Assembly: GCA_024693365.1 (NCBI GenBank)
Contig: JAILLF010000018.1
Span: forward strand, 1 to 64,000
Source of the DNA: Acetatifactor sp.
GTDB lineage: Bacteria > Bacillota > Clostridia > Lachnospirales > Lachnospiraceae
DNA length: 64,000 bases
Reading direction: 5' to 3'
In this document: positions 26,401 to 33,990 of the stretch, in pieces
Numbering within the stretch: position 1 is the first letter of the stretch
How the letters are laid out: each line of letters starts with the position of its first letter
The notes under the pieces: generated by a model
Database searches by the model: none
What the model was told of the DNA's origin: nothing
Seen by the model: the letters and a program-made list of their open reading frames with translations, nothing else
Made by a program: the position numbers and the translations under genes

Positions 26401-27148
26401 ACGTTCCAACCGCACGGCATATGCGTTTCTCATGTATCGGAGGGACCGCATGCTCAGTGAGGTTGCGGAAAAGCGTCTGGCTGCCATCCGTGAGTTTACG
26501 GACCTGGGCAGCGGATTCAAGATTGCCATGCGCGACCTGGAGATCCGCGGCGCGGGCAACCTTCTTGGAACAACCCAGCACGGACACATGGAGGCCGTGG
26601 GTTACGAGCTCTACTGCAAGATGCTCAATGATGCCGTGCGAAGGTTAAAGGGTGAACCTACGCGTGAGTCCGAGGGTGATTTCACGACCCAGGTGGATCT
26701 CGACGTCGATGCTTTTATCCCGCCGGAATACATTGTCAACGAAGAGCAAAAGCTCGACATATACAAGCGCATTGCCAGCATTGAGAGCGAGAAGGAGCGG
26801 GATGAGATGAAGGATGAGCTCCTTGATCGCTTTGGAGACATCCCCACCAGCGCAAACAACCTTCTGCGTATTGCACTGATCCGGGAGACGGCGCACAAGC
26901 TGTTCCTCACGGACGTAAAGGGGCATCCGGGACAGGTGACCTTCACCTTCCGACCCGACGCGGGCATCAATCCCGCCGGCATTCCGATGCTTCTTGCACA
27001 GTTTAAGAAAGAACTTACCTTCACGGCTTACGGAAATCCATATCTGACGTTAAAATATCAGCGCACGGGGCTTGTGGAAACGGACGAAGCACTCCTTTTG
27101 GAAAAGACGGAAGCAGTATTGAGGGCCATGATGGAGACGCTGACCTAA
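23456..27148 (+). CDS. mfd: Transcription-repair coupling factor (Mfd)
   Basis: ATP-dependent translocase that removes stalled RNA polymerase and recruits UvrA. The 1230 residues are somewhat long. They contain the UvrB-like N-terminal region (LTGCVQSQK, QFSVRGGILDVFD), the RNA-polymerase-interacting domain (GDYVVHESYGLGIYQG), the helicase domains with Walker A GDVGYGKTEIAIRAAF, DEEQRFGV (DEEQ box), TATPIPRTLHMS, and the C-terminal TRCF domain. GGAGG precedes ATG 23456. A Gly/Ala/Thr-rich insertion of about 2.8 copies of a 36-bp repeat (24409-24510) lies in the linker before the RID, and explains the extra length. Confidence 0.97.
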   Translation: MQAMLAPLRELAEYEQIREKLRKGLGPVALTGCVQSQKLHMIYGLSDGWRVKVIVTYSDLKAKELYEEYKFYDKNVTLYPAKDLIFFQADIHGNQLIRERIKTLRRLMERKSTTIVTTFAALMAPQAMINPDADVIKIFKGGVLEEKTLTRRLVDMGYERSYQVEAPGQFSVRGGILDVFDLTEENPYRIELWGDEVDSIRSFDVLSQRSVEKLESISIFPATEFVLSDDRIQEGLARLEKEAEKQEKKFREQFLTEEAHRVKSLAKEFADKLELRGAVNLESYLNYFYEDTVTLPEMIERYAAGEKPGTVSSRASSGGTSGATGVRANGGASGVTDVRVNGGTPGAADAGQKSALVAYFLDEPMRIREQAEAVELEFRESMTQRAEKGYVLPSQMKLLYSGEEAAARLPQGRIVTLSAMDNKGGYFQPSFKCDVNVRNVAPYNGSFETLVKDLKNYKKKGYRVLLLSGSRTRAQRLAQDLWDQELTAVYSENSMREIQPGEVLTAYGHVERGFEYPLQKFVVLAETDIFGAEKKKKKRKKLYQGQKIGGFDDLKVGDYVVHESYGLGIYQGIEKISSEGISKDYVKIEYRDGGHLYIPATGLHVIQKYASSEGAKVPKLNKLGGKEWTKTKEKVRGAVAEVAKDLVELYAARQEAQGFVYGKDTVWQKEFEEMFPFEETEDQLAAIADTKADMESRKIMDRLICGDVGYGKTEIAIRAAFKAVQEGKQVAYLVPTTILAQQHYNTFSQRMKDFPVRVELLSRFRTAGEQKKTITDLKKGLVDIVIGTHRLLSADVQYKDLGLLVIDEEQRFGVAHKEKIKKLRENVDVLTLTATPIPRTLHMSLVGIRDMSVLEEAPEDRLPIQTFVCEYNEELVREAVSRELARGGQVYYVYNKVNNIAEITRRLQEMLPEANVAFAHGQMKEAELERIMYDFVSGEIDVLVSTTIIETGLDIPNVNTMIIHEPERLGLSQMYQLRGRVGRSNRTAYAFLMYRRDRMLSEVAEKRLAAIREFTDLGSGFKIAMRDLEIRGAGNLLGTTQHGHMEAVGYELYCKMLNDAVRRLKGEPTRESEGDFTTQVDLDVDAFIPPEYIVNEEQKLDIYKRIASIESEKERDEMKDELLDRFGDIPTSANNLLRIALIRETAHKLFLTDVKGHPGQVTFTFRPDAGINPAGIPMLLAQFKKELTFTAYGNPYLTLKYQRTGLVETDEALLLEKTEAVLRAMMETLT
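24409..24510 (+). repeat. 36-bp tandem repeat inside mfd
   Basis: About 2.8 copies of a unit starting GGCGGGACGTCTGGGGCAAC, in frame (12 residues, GGTSGATGVRAN-like). It encodes a flexible linker and leaves the catalytic domains untouched. Confidence 0.85.
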
Positions 27149-27229
27149 TCGGAATCGCCGGCCTAAACGGATTCAGGCGATATTTGGAGAAGCATTGGCA
27201 CGTCCGGCGACGTGTGTGAGGAAAATGAG

Positions 27230-28717
27230 ATGTTTAGTTTACTGAATTTAAGCCCCACCCAAGAAAGCAATTCCGCAGCTCCCACCTTTTTTACGGATCT
27301 GAATCTGGATCAGATCATTTCGAAGGTGACGGAGGATTGGAACGAGGACGTAAGAAAGCTCTATGAAGCATTCCCTGCAGATCAGGCGTCAGAGGAATAT
27401 CGAAGAACCATCTACGGTGACGTAAAGCAGGAAGACGTCTTTGCGGCCATGATGGACTTTGAGAGAAGCATCCGGGAGCGTGCCATCTATGCGGCACGCA
27501 GAGAGAAGGCGGAGGATGAGGCGCAAAAACAGACTTGGTACCTTCGCGAGGCGCAGCTGTACGTATCTTCCTTAGAGGCCCTGCATGCCGCGCTTGAGAA
27601 GGCAATGCTTCAGTCAGAAGGGTTAAAAGGCTTAAAGGATTTGCTTGCAAAGTTCCTTTCCGAAAAAGCGTTTCAGGAGTTTAGCGCTGAAGTATCTGAG
27701 ATTTGGCAGGAATTGTCAGGTTTTCGCGTGACCCTCACCTATGAAAAGGAGCGTTTTACGCTTGCGGAAGGGAAGGAAAAGGAAGACTACGAAGCGTTTT
27801 TGGAAGAGAGCTTTCCGAAGCACGGCAAGATATTCAAAAGTCCCTTTCAGGCAGATGAGGATTTTTCGAGATTAGAAGAAGAGATTGTCCGGCTGTTTCG
27901 AAAGAAGCACAAAGGCTTTTTTGAGAAGCTGGGGGAATTTTATAAAAAGCAATTTAAGTACGTTCACGATGAAATGATGCGCATTGGGACAGAGATGGGA
28001 TACTACCTTGCGTTTGCGCAGTTTCAGAGGAAAATGCAGGGACGAGGGTTCGTCTTTTGCATGCCGAAGCCCTCAAATATATTGTCGGTTAAGGGATTGT
28101 ATGACTTGGCGCTTGCTTTTGTCAATTCCGAGTCAGGAAAAACCGTTGTTGCCAATGACGCATATCTTTCGCAGGATGAGAGCTTCTTCGTGCTGACAGG
28201 TCCGAATCAGGGCGGGAAAACGACGTATGCAAGGAGCCTTGGACAACTCATTTATTTCACAAAGATGGGTCTCGACGTGCCGGCCGAATATGCGGAGGTT
28301 CCCTATTACGGGAATCTCTGGACGCATTTTTCCGTGGAAGAGAGTACGGAGACGGGACGGGGCAAGCTCATGGATGAGCTCGTCCGCCTAAAACCCATGA
28401 TGGAAAAGGGCCAAGAAAATGCATTTGTCGTGATCAACGAGCTTTTCACGACGGCAGCCAATTTTGATGCAAACGTCATGGGAAAAAGAGTGCTCGAGTA
28501 CTTTATCGGGGAGCATTGCAAAGGAATCTACGTGACGCACCTTGGCGAGCTTTCAAAGGCGTGCGAAGGCGTCGTGAGCCTGCGCGCGTGCGTGGATGAG
28601 AATCAGAAGCTGACATATCGGATCAAGAGAAGCGAAGCGGAGGAACTCGCCGGGGCAAACCAGCAGGTGGAGAAGTACAGGTTGACCTATGAGCAGCTGA
28701 AGGAGAGATTCTCATGA
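27230..28717 (+). CDS. MutS-family ATPase, first of a tandem pair
   Basis: The 495-residue protein has only the core and ATPase parts of a MutS-like protein, not the N-terminal mismatch-recognition domain. Walker A is GPNQGGKTTYARSLGQ (after FVLTG), followed by the MutS-type segments WTHFSVEESTETGRGKLMDELVRL and VINELFTTAANFDANVM. An N-terminal Glu/Lys-rich helical region comes first. GAGGA lies eight bases before ATG 27230. It overlaps the next gene by ATGA. It is probably not the replicative mismatch-repair MutS; the role is unknown, possibly recombination intermediates or branched DNA. Confidence 0.8.
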   Translation: MFSLLNLSPTQESNSAAPTFFTDLNLDQIISKVTEDWNEDVRKLYEAFPADQASEEYRRTIYGDVKQEDVFAAMMDFERSIRERAIYAARREKAEDEAQKQTWYLREAQLYVSSLEALHAALEKAMLQSEGLKGLKDLLAKFLSEKAFQEFSAEVSEIWQELSGFRVTLTYEKERFTLAEGKEKEDYEAFLEESFPKHGKIFKSPFQADEDFSRLEEEIVRLFRKKHKGFFEKLGEFYKKQFKYVHDEMMRIGTEMGYYLAFAQFQRKMQGRGFVFCMPKPSNILSVKGLYDLALAFVNSESGKTVVANDAYLSQDESFFVLTGPNQGGKTTYARSLGQLIYFTKMGLDVPAEYAEVPYYGNLWTHFSVEESTETGRGKLMDELVRLKPMMEKGQENAFVVINELFTTAANFDANVMGKRVLEYFIGEHCKGIYVTHLGELSKACEGVVSLRACVDENQKLTYRIKRSEAEELAGANQQVEKYRLTYEQLKERFS

Positions 28718-30384
28718 ACGTAGGCTTATTATATGATTATAAGGAGTGGACGCCGGTCAATCCCTATTTTGACTGGGGAAGCATGGTGACGGACCTGGGG
28801 CTGGACACGCTGTTTTGGGCGGCAAGACAGGACAGTATCATACAGTCAAGCAGGGTAGTCTACGCGGAGCATGAGGATGCTTACGTTGGCTTTGCCGTGA
28901 AAAGGGTTGCGTGCGTTCCCTTAAAAACCAGGGAAGAAGTGAGGTACCGTCAGGAGATTTTGCAAGATTGCCTGGCGAATGAGGATTTTGTCGGGAAGCT
29001 GTATCTGCATGCCACGCAGATTCTGGATAAATGGGATAAACTGGGCAGAAAGCGCGGCGGCACGGGAATCCGCGATACCAAGGCAGAGCTGATTACGGAT
29101 CTCCAAGTGCTCCGGCTCCTTACGTCCGGCATGCAGAAGGTGAAGGGAATTCTTAAAGAGTATTGTGGAAACTTACGCTCCAAGGGATTCCGCGACCTGT
29201 ATGACCGTTTGGAAAATGAGTTTTCGGATGAGAAGCGCCAGAATCTGGAAAAGATCCTGCAGGATCTGTCGTTCTATACGGACGTGACCGTCCGCCAGCC
29301 AAAGCGCAACGTCTTTTATTCCTACAGTCCGCGCATCCGGATGGAGTGCGGCCTGGAGGATGGACTAAAAATCGGCGGACTAAAGCTAAACGACGTTGAG
29401 ACCATCGAAAAGCCATATAGCAACCCCTATGGCATCAAGGCGAAGATTCAGGGACAGGTGAACAGCCTGACGCCCGGCGTGATCGCACTGTATAAGGATC
29501 AGGCGATGCGGGAGGACGCGGCGCAGCTGGAATTTGAGGCCGTGAATTACGTGTATGCGTGCTGCAGTGGCGTGGCAAATTCCTTAGGACAGTTTTTTGA
29601 TCAGCTTCGCTTTCAGATTGCCTTTTATTTGGGAGCCATTAATATCAAATACCAGATGCAGCGCCATAAATTGGATTACTGCTTCCCGGAGGTGGGCGGG
29701 CAGGAGAGTCTTCACTTCGAAGACCTAAAGGAAATGGTCATGAGCATGAAGCAAAAGGGCGAAACCATTGGTAATGACGAGAAGCTGGACGGTAAGACGC
29801 TGGTGATCGTCACCGGAGCCAATCAGGGCGGAAAGTCTACCTTCCTTCGAAGCATCGGGATTGCGCAGGTGATGATGCAGTGCGGTCTCATGGTTCCTGC
29901 GAAGCAGTATTGCAGCGGTCTGTATCCGAATTTCTTTACGCACTTTACAAGGCGCGAGGACAGTGCCATGAACAGCGGAAGGCTCGACGAGGAGCTTCGC
30001 CGGATGGATCAGATCGTCAGCAATCTTGGAAAGGATTCCCTGCTTCTCTTGAATGAATCCTTTGCCACAACGACGGAAAAGGAGGGCTCCGGGATCGCTT
30101 ACGGCATCATCCGCGCGCTGAAGGAGGAGGGCGTCCGGATCCTTACGGTAACGCATCTGTTATCCTTTGCACAGCGCGTATACGAAGAGTCGCAGACGCG
30201 TAATGACGGCTACGTGCCGGAAGAAGACGTGACTGCGGCGGGCGGCGCAGCGTGGTCCGGCGTCTCCTTCCTAAGCGCACAGCGTCTGCAGGATGGGACG
30301 AGAACCTACAAGATTCTTCCACATGCGCCCGAAATGACGAGCTTCGGACTGGAATTGTATGATGAAGTTTTGCAATTTGAATGA
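28714..30384 (+). CDS. MutS-family ATPase, second of a tandem pair
   Basis: A 556-residue MutS-like protein with Walker A GANQGGKSTFLRSIGIAQ, the signature FTHFTRREDSAMNSGRLDEELRRM, Walker B SLLLLNESFATT, and VTHLLSFAQRV. Like its partner it lacks the mismatch-binding N-terminal domain. Overlap of start and stop codons (28714-28717) implies coupled synthesis and probably a heterodimer, since MutS ATPases work as dimers with composite sites. The downstream diguanylate cyclase gene overlaps its stop too. Confidence 0.82.
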   Translation: MNVGLLYDYKEWTPVNPYFDWGSMVTDLGLDTLFWAARQDSIIQSSRVVYAEHEDAYVGFAVKRVACVPLKTREEVRYRQEILQDCLANEDFVGKLYLHATQILDKWDKLGRKRGGTGIRDTKAELITDLQVLRLLTSGMQKVKGILKEYCGNLRSKGFRDLYDRLENEFSDEKRQNLEKILQDLSFYTDVTVRQPKRNVFYSYSPRIRMECGLEDGLKIGGLKLNDVETIEKPYSNPYGIKAKIQGQVNSLTPGVIALYKDQAMREDAAQLEFEAVNYVYACCSGVANSLGQFFDQLRFQIAFYLGAINIKYQMQRHKLDYCFPEVGGQESLHFEDLKEMVMSMKQKGETIGNDEKLDGKTLVIVTGANQGGKSTFLRSIGIAQVMMQCGLMVPAKQYCSGLYPNFFTHFTRREDSAMNSGRLDEELRRMDQIVSNLGKDSLLLLNESFATTTEKEGSGIAYGIIRALKEEGVRILTVTHLLSFAQRVYEESQTRNDGYVPEEDVTAAGGAAWSGVSFLSAQRLQDGTRTYKILPHAPEMTSFGLELYDEVLQFE

Positions 30385-31802
30385 ATCTGAAAGGAGTGCT
30401 TCAGATAATCATGGATTTTCAAAGCTTAGTGGACAGTTATGAATGCATGGCGTGCGTGATGTCCGTGGAGACCTATCCTGACGGGCGGTACGGGAATATC
30501 CGCGTGGTTGCGGGAAACCGCGGTCATGCCGAAAGAATTCAGAACGTGCGAGGTTATGCATTCCAAAAGGACGTTCCCTACGAGGAATGCTTTCAGAAGA
30601 ACCTGATCTTCGAGGATGATTGCTACAGGAGCGCCATTTTGCACGAACATCGACATTCCTACGTGGATCTTTCCGAGCTTGGCTTTTGGCTGGAGGTCTA
30701 CATGCTTCCGCTGGAATCCGATCAGGAGAACGTCGGATACTGCATGTATTCCTATAATCTGAGGCCGAAGACGAACGCCACGACCAGAACGGACGTGGCA
30801 CCGGAAGTGGCTTCCGCCGTGTTGGATGCCTGTATTAAGCTACATGGAACTAAGGATTTTGAACAATGCATTAGTGAGGTCATCACGGACGTCCGACTGA
30901 TCTGCGGCGCAAGGCGCTGCTGCATCCTCCTGGTGGATGAGGATGCTGGAGCCTGCACGGTCCTTGGAGATTCCGTGCGCGAAGGCTACGTGGCGACCCG
31001 CACGCGTGAAAGCATGAACACGGAGTTTTATCACGTCGTGAGTACCTGGAAGGATACGCTTGGCAGCGATTCCTGCCTGATCATCAAAAACGAGCAGGAC
31101 AGACAGATGCTAAAGAAGCGGAACCCAGATTGGTATCAGTCCTTGCAGAAAGTGGCAGTGGAGACGCTGGTGCTCTTCCCGCTAAAGTATAATGAGAAAT
31201 TGCAGGGATATATCTGGGCATCCAATTTCGACGTGAAGAACGTGCTGAAGATCAAGGGCGTTCTGGAGCTGACCACCTTCTTTATTGCCTCTGAGATCGA
31301 GAATTATCAGCTGGTAAAGCGCTTGGAGACGCTGAGCACGATCGACCTTTTGACGGGCAGCAAGAATAGAAATGCCATGAATAACAGAGTGGCAGAGTTT
31401 GAGAGTCCGGATTTTATAAAGCCAAAGAGCCTGGGCGTCATTTTTGCCGACTTAAACGGCCTGAAAATGATAAACGATCACAAGGGACATGCCTCCGGAG
31501 ACCGCCTTTTGAAAAAGGCAGTTACCATTCTGCGATCAGTATTTCCGGAGGATGAGATCTACCGCGCCGGCGGCGATGAATTCATGATTCTTTGCCTGGA
31601 TGACACGTTGGAGGAGCTTGAGATCCGGATTGCACGCCTTCATAAGCTTTGTGAGCAAGACGGAGAGGTCAGCTTCTCCGTGGGATACAGCTTTGACAAT
31701 GGGCAGATCGACGTCCTGAAGGACATGAGCCTGGCCGACAAGCGCATGTATGAGGACAAGGAGAGGTACTATAAAAAATACCCAGAGAAGAAATACCGCT
31801 AA
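30381..31802 (+). CDS. GGDEF-domain diguanylate cyclase with GAF-like sensor region
   Basis: Synthesises cyclic di-GMP. The 473 residues comprise an N-terminal sensor-like region (about 10-130), a GAF-like middle (about 150-310: CGARRCCILLVDEDAGACTV, VETLVLFPLKYNEKLQGYIW) and a C-terminal GGDEF domain (DLLTGSKNRNAM, GVIFADLNGLKMIND, RAGGDEFMILC). The active-site GGDEF is intact; an RxxD inhibitory site just upstream is not seen. There are no membrane segments, so it is cytoplasmic. ATG 30381 overlaps the MutS-like stop; ATG 30411, with AAAGGAG farther upstream, is an alternative. A terminator follows. Confidence 0.88.
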   Translation: MNLKGVLQIIMDFQSLVDSYECMACVMSVETYPDGRYGNIRVVAGNRGHAERIQNVRGYAFQKDVPYEECFQKNLIFEDDCYRSAILHEHRHSYVDLSELGFWLEVYMLPLESDQENVGYCMYSYNLRPKTNATTRTDVAPEVASAVLDACIKLHGTKDFEQCISEVITDVRLICGARRCCILLVDEDAGACTVLGDSVREGYVATRTRESMNTEFYHVVSTWKDTLGSDSCLIIKNEQDRQMLKKRNPDWYQSLQKVAVETLVLFPLKYNEKLQGYIWASNFDVKNVLKIKGVLELTTFFIASEIENYQLVKRLETLSTIDLLTGSKNRNAMNNRVAEFESPDFIKPKSLGVIFADLNGLKMINDHKGHASGDRLLKKAVTILRSVFPEDEIYRAGGDEFMILCLDDTLEELEIRIARLHKLCEQDGEVSFSVGYSFDNGQIDVLKDMSLADKRMYEDKERYYKKYPEKKYR

Positions 31803-31832
31803 ACGCAGGGCTTCCTGCGGATATGGAAATCA

Positions 31833-31890
31833 AAAAAACACAAAATTCCGTAAAATTCCGTAAGGAATTTGCAGTGTTTTGTGTTTTTTT
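31833..31890. terminator. Terminator after the GGDEF gene
   Basis: AAAAAAACACAAAATTCC pairs with GGAATTT...TTTTGTGTTTTTTT (a six-base bulge on the right arm). Ends in T7; could work in both directions. It separates the repair/c-di-GMP unit from the peptide cluster. Confidence 0.75.
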
Positions 31891-31900
31891 AGTTTCAACA

Positions 31901-31931
31901 TGTCGTTCATCAAAAAAAACTGTCGTTCATC
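31901..31931 (+). promoter_or_regulatory. Direct-repeat operator (LytTR-like) upstream of the peptide gene
   Basis: TGTCGTTCATC occurs at 31901-31911 and again at 31921-31931, spaced 20 bp (two helical turns) and ending nine bases before the -35. Spacing and the CGTTCAT core resemble the direct repeats of LytTR-type response regulators such as AgrA/ComE. No such regulator gene is in the window. Confidence 0.55.
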
Positions 31932-31940
31932 CAAAAGAAG

Positions 31941-31969
31941 TTGAAGACGAAAAGTTTATATTTTATATT
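31941..31969 (+). promoter_or_regulatory. Sigma-A promoter of the peptide gene
   Basis: TTGAAG, exactly 17 bp, TATATT. The peptide start is 71 bp downstream of the -10, leaving a leader that includes a GGGAGG ribosome site. Confidence 0.8.
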
Positions 31970-32040
31970 GAAGTTGTGGATGTGTTATTCCACAACAGGT
32001 GGCATTAATATCACATAAATAGTGTTGGGAGGACAAAAAA

Positions 32041-32184
32041 ATGAGAGAAAACATCGAATTAGAAGTTGCAAAGATCGAAGAGAACGAAATCGACATGGTT
32101 ACCATGTTTGATGACTGCGAGAGTGGATTTTTGGCTAAGAATGAGTATCTGATCGGCAAGATCGTGGAGTGGATCCTTTCCTAA
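32041..32184 (+). CDS. 47-residue precursor peptide ending in Ser (RiPP-like)
   Basis: ATG 32041 follows TTGGGAGG by nine bases; the frame ends TAA 32182-32184. The peptide begins MRENIELEVAKIEENE and ends LIGKIVEWILS: an acidic N-terminal half (leader-like), a CESG in the middle, and a hydrophobic C-terminal helix with serine as the last residue. It has its own promoter and stands first in a cluster of two HPr-kinase-like proteins, a nucleotidyltransferase, an M16 peptidase and a PqqD-domain protein. In the lasso peptide paeninodin, an HprK-homologous kinase phosphorylates the C-terminal Ser, which makes Ser47 the obvious candidate. No signal peptide. I know no named family for it. Confidence 0.75.
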   Translation: MRENIELEVAKIEENEIDMVTMFDDCESGFLAKNEYLIGKIVEWILS

Positions 32185-32297
32185 TCGTTTTAGACTTGAA
32201 AGTTTTTCATATACGTGCTCTTATGCACGCATGCCGGTTCCGGCAAAAATTATGACATCATGGAGTTACACAAAGTAATACTATTAGTGCCACTGAT

Positions 32298-32335
32298 ATT
32301 TGTCACTTGACGTCACATGACGCCAAGTGACAAAT
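32298..32335. promoter_or_regulatory. 38-nt near-perfect palindrome between peptide and kinase genes
   Basis: ATTTGTCACTTG / CAAGTGACAAAT are perfect 12-base outer arms; the inner ACGTCA/TGACGC extends pairing to 17 of 18 bases around a two-base centre. No T-run follows, so not a standard terminator. It may be an operator, or an RNA stem protecting the peptide mRNA and setting different levels of peptide and enzymes. The 249-bp gap also has small hairpins CGTGC/GCACG and TGCCG/CGGCA at 32215-32246. Confidence 0.75.
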
Positions 32336-32386
32336 CTATATAAGGCGGTTGCGGAGATACTGCACGGAATGGTGTAATCTAGGCAG

Positions 32387-32436
32387 AAAGGAGCATGATG
32401 CGATTTATCAAGAGCATCATGTGATGAAAGCCCATG
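32387..32436 (+). promoter_or_regulatory. Ribosome site and intervening hairpin before the first kinase gene
   Basis: AAAGGAG (32387-32393) is too far from the ATG at 32434, but CATGATGC (32394-32401) and GCATCATG (32414-32421) can form a hairpin that would bring them to about 12 nt. Short ORFs start inside (32395, 32424). Confidence 0.4.
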
Positions 32437-33321
32437 AATCAAGAGTTGTTTAACATAAAAATACAATCAGACTTTGAAATTGATGGCGTGATGGAGACCC
32501 TGAGCCGGGAGCTTGGGGGAAACGAAGCGCTTAAATTATGTGAAAAACATAATATTTTATTGCGGAGGGGAGAAATGAACCCAGACCAATTGCCGGGATA
32601 CTACCGGGTTTTCTTTTCTCCGTTTTATCATGAAGAGATCTGGAAGAATGATGGGAAAGATTCCCTTATTGAGATTCACAATGACGTAACCATTGTCAGT
32701 ACGGGGAATGAAACCACGTACTATTTTAGGGATGGAGCTGACGTGTATGGATATTTGAGAACGAAGCTCTGTGAAATCATCCGGAATTACGAATTACGGC
32801 GCAGTATTTTTGCGATTCACGCCGCGGCAATAGAAAAGAACAATGAAGTGATTTTGATTACTGGGAATAAGGGATCGGGTAAATCATCCGCCGTATTCTA
32901 CGCAAAACGGCACGGATGGAACGTATTGACGGACGAGTTGACTTTTTGTTCGGAGGAAGGCTTCCGGTTCTTGAAAAGATGGCCGACTTTGAGCGATGCT
33001 TCACTAGAGCTTTATTTCCAGGAGTGGAAGGAATTCACGTGCGGAAAGATCAAGAGCGTACTGTCCAAAGAGTATAAAAACCTGTTAAATGTTACGATGG
33101 ACGTCCGGCAACCGGACCAACTCCGTTTAAAAGAGATTGTTGTTTTGGTTCATTCAGAAAATACCTGGGCCGACAAAGATTTTGGGGAAGGCATTCTTAG
33201 GGACAATTTTATTAAGGGGGAAGCCGGAAGGGATTTCATTCCGGAAATGTTTGAACGGATCAGCCGGAATGTATCTGTAAAGTGTATCAGGGAATTTGAA
33301 GCATATGTCAAGGAGAGGTGA
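32434..33321 (+). CDS. HPr-kinase-like protein 1 (peptide-modification cluster)
   Basis: A 295-residue P-loop protein related to the catalytic half of HprK. Walker A GNKGSGKS lies at residues 144-151, preceded by FAIHAAAIEKNNEVILIT and followed by HGWNVLTDELTFC, the spacing and acidic pair typical of HprK-like kinases. It lacks the HPr-specific C-terminal signature seen in the real hprK at 2443. The region before the P-loop (1-125) is not recognisable. It is expected to phosphorylate the cluster peptide by analogy with the lasso-associated kinases. The start at ATG 32434 has poor ribosome spacing. The nucleotidyltransferase follows by 4 bp. Confidence 0.75.
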   Translation: MNQELFNIKIQSDFEIDGVMETLSRELGGNEALKLCEKHNILLRRGEMNPDQLPGYYRVFFSPFYHEEIWKNDGKDSLIEIHNDVTIVSTGNETTYYFRDGADVYGYLRTKLCEIIRNYELRRSIFAIHAAAIEKNNEVILITGNKGSGKSSAVFYAKRHGWNVLTDELTFCSEEGFRFLKRWPTLSDASLELYFQEWKEFTCGKIKSVLSKEYKNLLNVTMDVRQPDQLRLKEIVVLVHSENTWADKDFGEGILRDNFIKGEAGRDFIPEMFERISRNVSVKCIREFEAYVKER

Positions 33322-33325
33322 CGTA

Positions 33326-33985
33326 ATGGAATCCATGACGGAAATACTCGAATATTGCGAAAAAAAGAATATAGAATACTCTGCCATTATTTTGCATGGA
33401 TCAAGGGCCGTAGGTTTTTCGAATGAAGAGTCAGATTATGACTTCCTTATCATTTCAGAAGACACTTCGCTGACCATGGATACTTTCATAACGGCAGACA
33501 AAAAAAAGATGCAAGTTGAGTTTCTCACGAGAGAAGCACTCGAAAAGATTTTGGATGGTTATGAAGCCGCTTTGTTCAAGTCGATTTTTGATCTGAATCA
33601 AATGGCGGGAAGAATTCTTCAGGGCAGGATTTTGGTTGACAGGGATCACGTTTCGGAATGTATTCGGGCCAGAAAACAATTTGTTCACAAGAAAGAATTG
33701 ATTAAGCGTTTCCTGTATACTGCCATGAACTACCATACGGATTACGTTGCCGGAGATGAAACGTTAAAATCATATGCGCGTCAGGCAATCGCATATTGCA
33801 TCGGAACGGCGTTGCTGATCAGTAAGGGTTACTATTGGCTTAATCTAAAGTGGCAGCACAGGTTCCTGCAGGAAGTGATGGATCAGGAAGCATATGAAAA
33901 GTACTTAAGGATCCGCATGGGGCAAAAGGAATATGCGGGCATGATGGATGACGTAAAAGCTTTGATTGCGTTGATTGATGGGTGA
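33326..33985 (+). CDS. Nucleotidyltransferase of the minimal-NTase type
   Basis: 219 residues with the Pol-beta-superfamily signature: ILHGSRAVGF followed by ESDYDFLIIS (G-S and D-x-D metal site) and a third acidic residue in MQVEFLT. The C-terminal helical region (about 105-219) resembles the all-helical partner domain of such enzymes. AAGGAGAGG places the start at 33326, since the in-frame ATG at 33296 lies inside the preceding gene. Nucleotidyltransferases also accompany HprK-like kinases in some lasso clusters. I infer transfer of a nucleotide to the phosphorylated or free peptide end. A toxin/antitoxin MNT role is less likely without a HEPN partner. Confidence 0.8.
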   Translation: MESMTEILEYCEKKNIEYSAIILHGSRAVGFSNEESDYDFLIISEDTSLTMDTFITADKKKMQVEFLTREALEKILDGYEAALFKSIFDLNQMAGRILQGRILVDRDHVSECIRARKQFVHKKELIKRFLYTAMNYHTDYVAGDETLKSYARQAIAYCIGTALLISKGYYWLNLKWQHRFLQEVMDQEAYEKYLRIRMGQKEYAGMMDDVKALIALIDG

Positions 33986-33990
33986 AATAA

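Noticed and set aside
31823..32008. 61-codon frame before the peptide gene
   Set aside because: Crosses the terminator, the direct repeats and the promoter; no ribosome site.
32298..32335. Rho-independent terminator
   Set aside because: Stem is excellent but no T-run follows on either strand.
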